A DNA stretch of 64,000 nucleotides from the NCBI GenBank assembly GCA_905479115.1, contig CAJQLF010000048.1:1-64000 (forward strand), in the 5' to 3' direction. A program made the translations under genes and the position numbers. How positions within the stretch are numbered: the first letter of the stretch is position 1; the number at the start of each line of letters is the position of its first letter. Positions 60,797-64,000 of this stretch are shown here, piece by piece. Source of the DNA: an uncultured Flavobacteriales bacterium (GTDB taxonomy: Bacteria > Bacteroidota > Bacteroidia > Flavobacteriales_D > Sanyastnellaceae). The notes beneath the pieces were generated by a model. The model was given only the letters and a program-made list of their open reading frames with translations, was not told the DNA's origin and did no database searches.

Positions 60797-63700
60797 ATGC
60801 GCATCTCGTATTTGATCGTTCTTTCCTTGATCATCCCAGTGAAATCCATGTTGGGGCAATTGGTTATTTCTGAGGTTTCACCCCAGTCAGACTGGATTGA
60901 AATCCGAAACGATGGATCGTCTGACATTGACCTAAATGGCTACCTGATCAACGATGAATTCGACGGAGATTTCTGGGAATTCCCCTCACTCAATATGACG
61001 CCCGGCCAGCACTTGCTCATCGAGGCCTCTGGTTTAGATCGCAACTACCTGCCCGAAAATTGGCAATGTCCGGTCGTAGAGTCTGACAATTGGAATTACA
61101 TCATTCCCTTGGCCAACAGCAATGACAGTTGGATGTTACCGGGATTTACGTTGCTGGGTTGGTCCAATGGTCCGGGAGGAATTGGGTATTCTGATGGAGA
61201 CGACGCCACCGTTATTTCCAATACCAATGTCGTGTACATCCGCAAAACATTCGAGGTCAATGACCCGGACGATTGGGGGTATTTATCCTTAGCCATTGAC
61301 TACGACGACGGGTACATTGCCTACCTCAATGGAGTAGAAATTAGTCGCTCTTCCACCATGACAGGGGTCATCGGCAACATCGGTGATTTTGCCAATAACA
61401 ACCACGAGGCGACCATGTATAGCGGAGGAGCTCCAGAACAGCTGGTGTGGGCGGAGTCCGAATTTTCCGACTGGCTCGTCCAAGGCGAAAATGTCTTGGC
61501 CATCAAGGCATTCAACGTCAATGCTACCTCATCCGACTTGTCCATCCGTCCGTTTCTCGGACTAACACCGAAGGACAGTGAAATGACGTCGTGGCCTGCC
61601 GCTCCGGCCTGGTGGCCAGAGATGGAAGGAACGCTCCACACCTCCTTTCAATTGAGCACGGAAGAGCTCGTCGTCTTGAAAGATCCTGAAGGAAATGTGG
61701 TGAGTTCACTGCCCATCCATCCCAACCTGCCAGCGAATCACAGCGTGGGACGAAGTGAAGGTGAAGATGAAAGTTGGTGCATCTTCGAAACACCGTCACC
61801 GGGGTTATCCAATGCCGGGCAGACATGTTACCTGGACATTGCCCCAAAACCACAAGTGTCCGTCTCATCGGGTTGGTATGCATCTGAGGTTACGGTGGAG
61901 CTATTGCCGCAGACTGCTGAGGATTTGATTGTTCGCTACACAACGAACGGTGATCAGCCAAGCACACAATCCCCTGCATTTCCTCCCAATGGGTTGGTCC
62001 TGGAGGAAACTTCGTCGCTCACGTTGAAAGCATGGAGCGCAAACAATGACTTGTTGCCAAGCGAAATTCAAGATGAAATCTTCATTGTCGATGAGTTCAC
62101 CCCGGACCTTCCGACCTTCTCAATTTTTACCGACGATCATCATTTGTGGGATTGGAACACCGGAATCTACGTGTTTGGTCCGAATGCCGAAGATGAATAC
62201 CCGCATTTCGGATCCAATTTTTGGCAGCCTTGGTCCCGCCCTTCGCGGTTGATGTTTTTCGATGAAACCGGAACAATCCAAGCACGGGAGACGTTTGATT
62301 TGGAAATCCATGGAGGCTGGTCACGGGCAGAACCGCAGCGTTCGTTCCGACTGGATTTTAAGAACGAGTACTCCGGTGATTTTGAATGGCCCTTGTTCTC
62401 TGCGAGTCCTGAGGTAGCAAGCTTCAATAACTTCAACTTACGCAACGGAGGTCAACACAGCTGGGCAACCAAATTTCAAGATGGGCTGATCAGCACCTTG
62501 GCCAATGAAACCCACAACTTTGCCAGTGCTTGGCAACCAGCGCACCTTTACTTAAATGGAGCGTATTGGGGGCTGTATGCGGCACGTGAGAAAACGGATG
62601 AACATTTTATAGCAGATCATTTCGGAACCGATAAAGACGAAGTGGACTTGGTGGGGCCCTTTGCTGTATTGTCAGGATCTGACGCAGAATTGTATGCTGC
62701 TGCCAGCCTCATTCAAAGCACCCCCACCTCCAGTCCCAGCTTTTTCTCAACGTTTGCTGAGCGGTTCGATGTAGAGAATTACATGGATTATTTCATCTTT
62801 GAGACGTACATCCAAAATACCGACTGGATGGGCATCGCTTGGGGACTTAACAATGTCAAAACGTTTCGGGCAGGACCCGAACATCCATGGCGGTATTTGC
62901 TCTACGACACAGACGCATCTTTCGGTTTTTTTGGAGCCAGCATCTGGAATAACTTCATCGATTACGCTCGAAATCCGGGATACCCCAATATTCACAGCAA
63001 CCTGTTTGACCGGGTGCTCAACAACACCGAATTTCGCCTTCGGTTCATCAATCGCTATGCTGATTTGGTCAACACGGTTTTTCAACCAACCGAATTCAAC
63101 CCCCGGGCAGCAGAGGCCAAAAACCTCATCGATGATGCCATGGATCACCACATCCAGCGCTGGGACTCCCCCGGGTCCGTGGCCACCTGGCTCAACGCCA
63201 TCAATGCCATGACCAGCCACAATTCCAACCGCATTGGTACTTCGCGCCAACACCTCATGGACAGCTTCAACCTGCCCGAGTCGCACGAATGCACGCTCGA
63301 TGCTTTCCCTCCTACTGCAGGACACGTTCGGATCAACACCATTGAGCCCGGACCGCTGCCATGGGAAGGAGTCTATTTCGAGCAGTGCCCCATTGAAATC
63401 GAGGCGATTTCAGCTGATGGATGGATGTTTGACCGGTGGGATGTGAATTCCCATGTCGAAAGCGGCGATATGGACGCGTACCTCAAAACCAACGAAGTGG
63501 CGCTGCACAGCAACGATCTATACCGAGCGAGGTTCGAGCCGTGTCCTGAAGATGCAACAGCGTCCATTTCAGAAGCCGCAAGTGGACTGGAGGTGGTCAC
63601 CACCAATGTTCCTTATGTGGACTCGATCGCATGGCACCTGGACGGAACGTGGGTTGGCAACGGACTAACCTGGTGGCCAAGCGTCGGCGGGTCGTACATG

Positions 63701-64000
63701 GCCGTGCTCTATTTCGATGGATGTGTGGCACAGACTGAGCCGCTCTTCACCGATGGAATGGGCATCGAACTTGCTGAAAATTCCGCGCCGCTCATTGCTC
63801 CCAATCCTGCGAGCGAGCGAATTTGGGTTTCCATGGATCGACCCGGAAGCCTAGAAGTCTTCAACGCCTTGGGACAGTCCGTTTGCACGCGGACAGCATT
63901 CGCTCAAACCAACGGTTTGGAGATGCAAATTGACGTAAGCCAATGGCCCGAAGGTATCTATTTCATGCACTCCGGGCCATTCGTTCAAAAGTTCATTGTT
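60797..64000 (+). CDS. CotH-family secreted protein with lamin-tail domain, 3' end outside the window
   Basis: The frame is open from the ATG at 60797 to the window edge: 1068 codons without a stop. A signal peptide (MRISYLIVLSLIIPVKSMLGQ) precedes a lamin-tail domain (VISEVSPQSDWIEIRNDG). A chitobiase-C-like segment follows (VRYTTNGDQPSTQSPAF), then a CotH kinase-like domain (NFNLRNGGQHSW, AHLYLNGAYWGLYAAREKTDEHF, RYLLYDTDASFGFF). CotH of spore coats is an atypical protein kinase; Bacteroidota homologues are secreted and uncharacterised. The end (IAPNPASERIWVSM ... GIYFMHSGPFVQKFIV) is a T9SS type A domain, so only a few residues are missing. Confidence 0.87.
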   Translation, partial: MRISYLIVLSLIIPVKSMLGQLVISEVSPQSDWIEIRNDGSSDIDLNGYLINDEFDGDFWEFPSLNMTPGQHLLIEASGLDRNYLPENWQCPVVESDNWNYIIPLANSNDSWMLPGFTLLGWSNGPGGIGYSDGDDATVISNTNVVYIRKTFEVNDPDDWGYLSLAIDYDDGYIAYLNGVEISRSSTMTGVIGNIGDFANNNHEATMYSGGAPEQLVWAESEFSDWLVQGENVLAIKAFNVNATSSDLSIRPFLGLTPKDSEMTSWPAAPAWWPEMEGTLHTSFQLSTEELVVLKDPEGNVVSSLPIHPNLPANHSVGRSEGEDESWCIFETPSPGLSNAGQTCYLDIAPKPQVSVSSGWYASEVTVELLPQTAEDLIVRYTTNGDQPSTQSPAFPPNGLVLEETSSLTLKAWSANNDLLPSEIQDEIFIVDEFTPDLPTFSIFTDDHHLWDWNTGIYVFGPNAEDEYPHFGSNFWQPWSRPSRLMFFDETGTIQARETFDLEIHGGWSRAEPQRSFRLDFKNEYSGDFEWPLFSASPEVASFNNFNLRNGGQHSWATKFQDGLISTLANETHNFASAWQPAHLYLNGAYWGLYAAREKTDEHFIADHFGTDKDEVDLVGPFAVLSGSDAELYAAASLIQSTPTSSPSFFSTFAERFDVENYMDYFIFETYIQNTDWMGIAWGLNNVKTFRAGPEHPWRYLLYDTDASFGFFGASIWNNFIDYARNPGYPNIHSNLFDRVLNNTEFRLRFINRYADLVNTVFQPTEFNPRAAEAKNLIDDAMDHHIQRWDSPGSVATWLNAINAMTSHNSNRIGTSRQHLMDSFNLPESHECTLDAFPPTAGHVRINTIEPGPLPWEGVYFEQCPIEIEAISADGWMFDRWDVNSHVESGDMDAYLKTNEVALHSNDLYRARFEPCPEDATASISEAASGLEVVTTNVPYVDSIAWHLDGTWVGNGLTWWPSVGGSYMAVLYFDGCVAQTEPLFTDGMGIELAENSAPLIAPNPASERIWVSMDRPGSLEVFNALGQSVCTRTAFAQTNGLEMQIDVSQWPEGIYFMHSGPFVQKFIV

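Overview
The window is a chromosomal segment of a Bacteroidota bacterium, most likely a marine-type member of the Flavobacteriales; the family cannot be fixed from the sequence. The evidence is C-terminal type IX secretion (T9SS) sorting domains of type A and type B, a TonB-dependent receptor with a carboxypeptidase-regulatory-like N-terminus, lineage-typical families (DUF3078, DUF3127, DUF3467, BatA, TIGR02757, GH3-like adenylate-forming enzyme) and promoter -7 elements of the form TAnnTTTG. Genes are dense on both strands. No rRNA, tRNA, CRISPR array, insertion sequence or prophage was seen.

Layout. 0-8 kb: cold-shock protein, secreted GH13 amylase, aldehyde dehydrogenase, methyltransferase, a cytochrome c/PQQ-type sugar dehydrogenase fusion, DUF3078 protein and fabD. 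8-19 kb: MFS transporter, M16 peptidase, DUF3127 protein with an SSB-like tail, flavin reductase, purE, bifunctional nuclease, etfBA, pyruvate dehydrogenase E1 beta and a membrane pyrophosphatase closed by a very strong terminator. 19-30 kb: deoxynucleoside kinase, GH3 family enzyme, cysteine desulfurase, glmM, then a tight plus-strand run of TPR protein, phosphosulfolactate synthase, rhodanese, DUF368 lipid-carrier transporter, aroE, murQ and a conserved unknown. 30-40 kb: TIGR02757, BatA-like membrane protein, a dihydroorotase lacking its metal-binding histidines, DUF3467, HAD nucleotidase, upp, a polysaccharide deacetylase/wecB pair, radC and rpsT.

40-64 kb is the accessory, cell-surface part. 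It holds a 1250-residue secreted fusion of FG-GAP/ASPIC-UnbV propeller, vanadium-haloperoxidase-type PAP2 domain and dockerin-like tail. A four-gene operon follows (sodium symporter, galactokinase-like GHMP kinase, a sugar nucleotidyltransferase fused to CutC, and a GH20 hexosaminidase lipoprotein) that reads as an amino-sugar release, uptake, activation and NDP-sugar salvage route. Next is a second operon (lamin-tail T9SS protein, TonB receptor, phospholipase D/nuclease-like T9SS protein). Then come a T9SS type B protein, a di-heme peroxidase, a PqqB-like lipoprotein, and a CotH-type T9SS protein running off the right edge.

Two things stand out. The NTase-CutC fusion operon suggests that CutC acts in sugar metabolism rather than copper handling. 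Separately, many genes have a -7 promoter box only 3-7 nt before the start codon, which predicts leaderless or near-leaderless transcripts.
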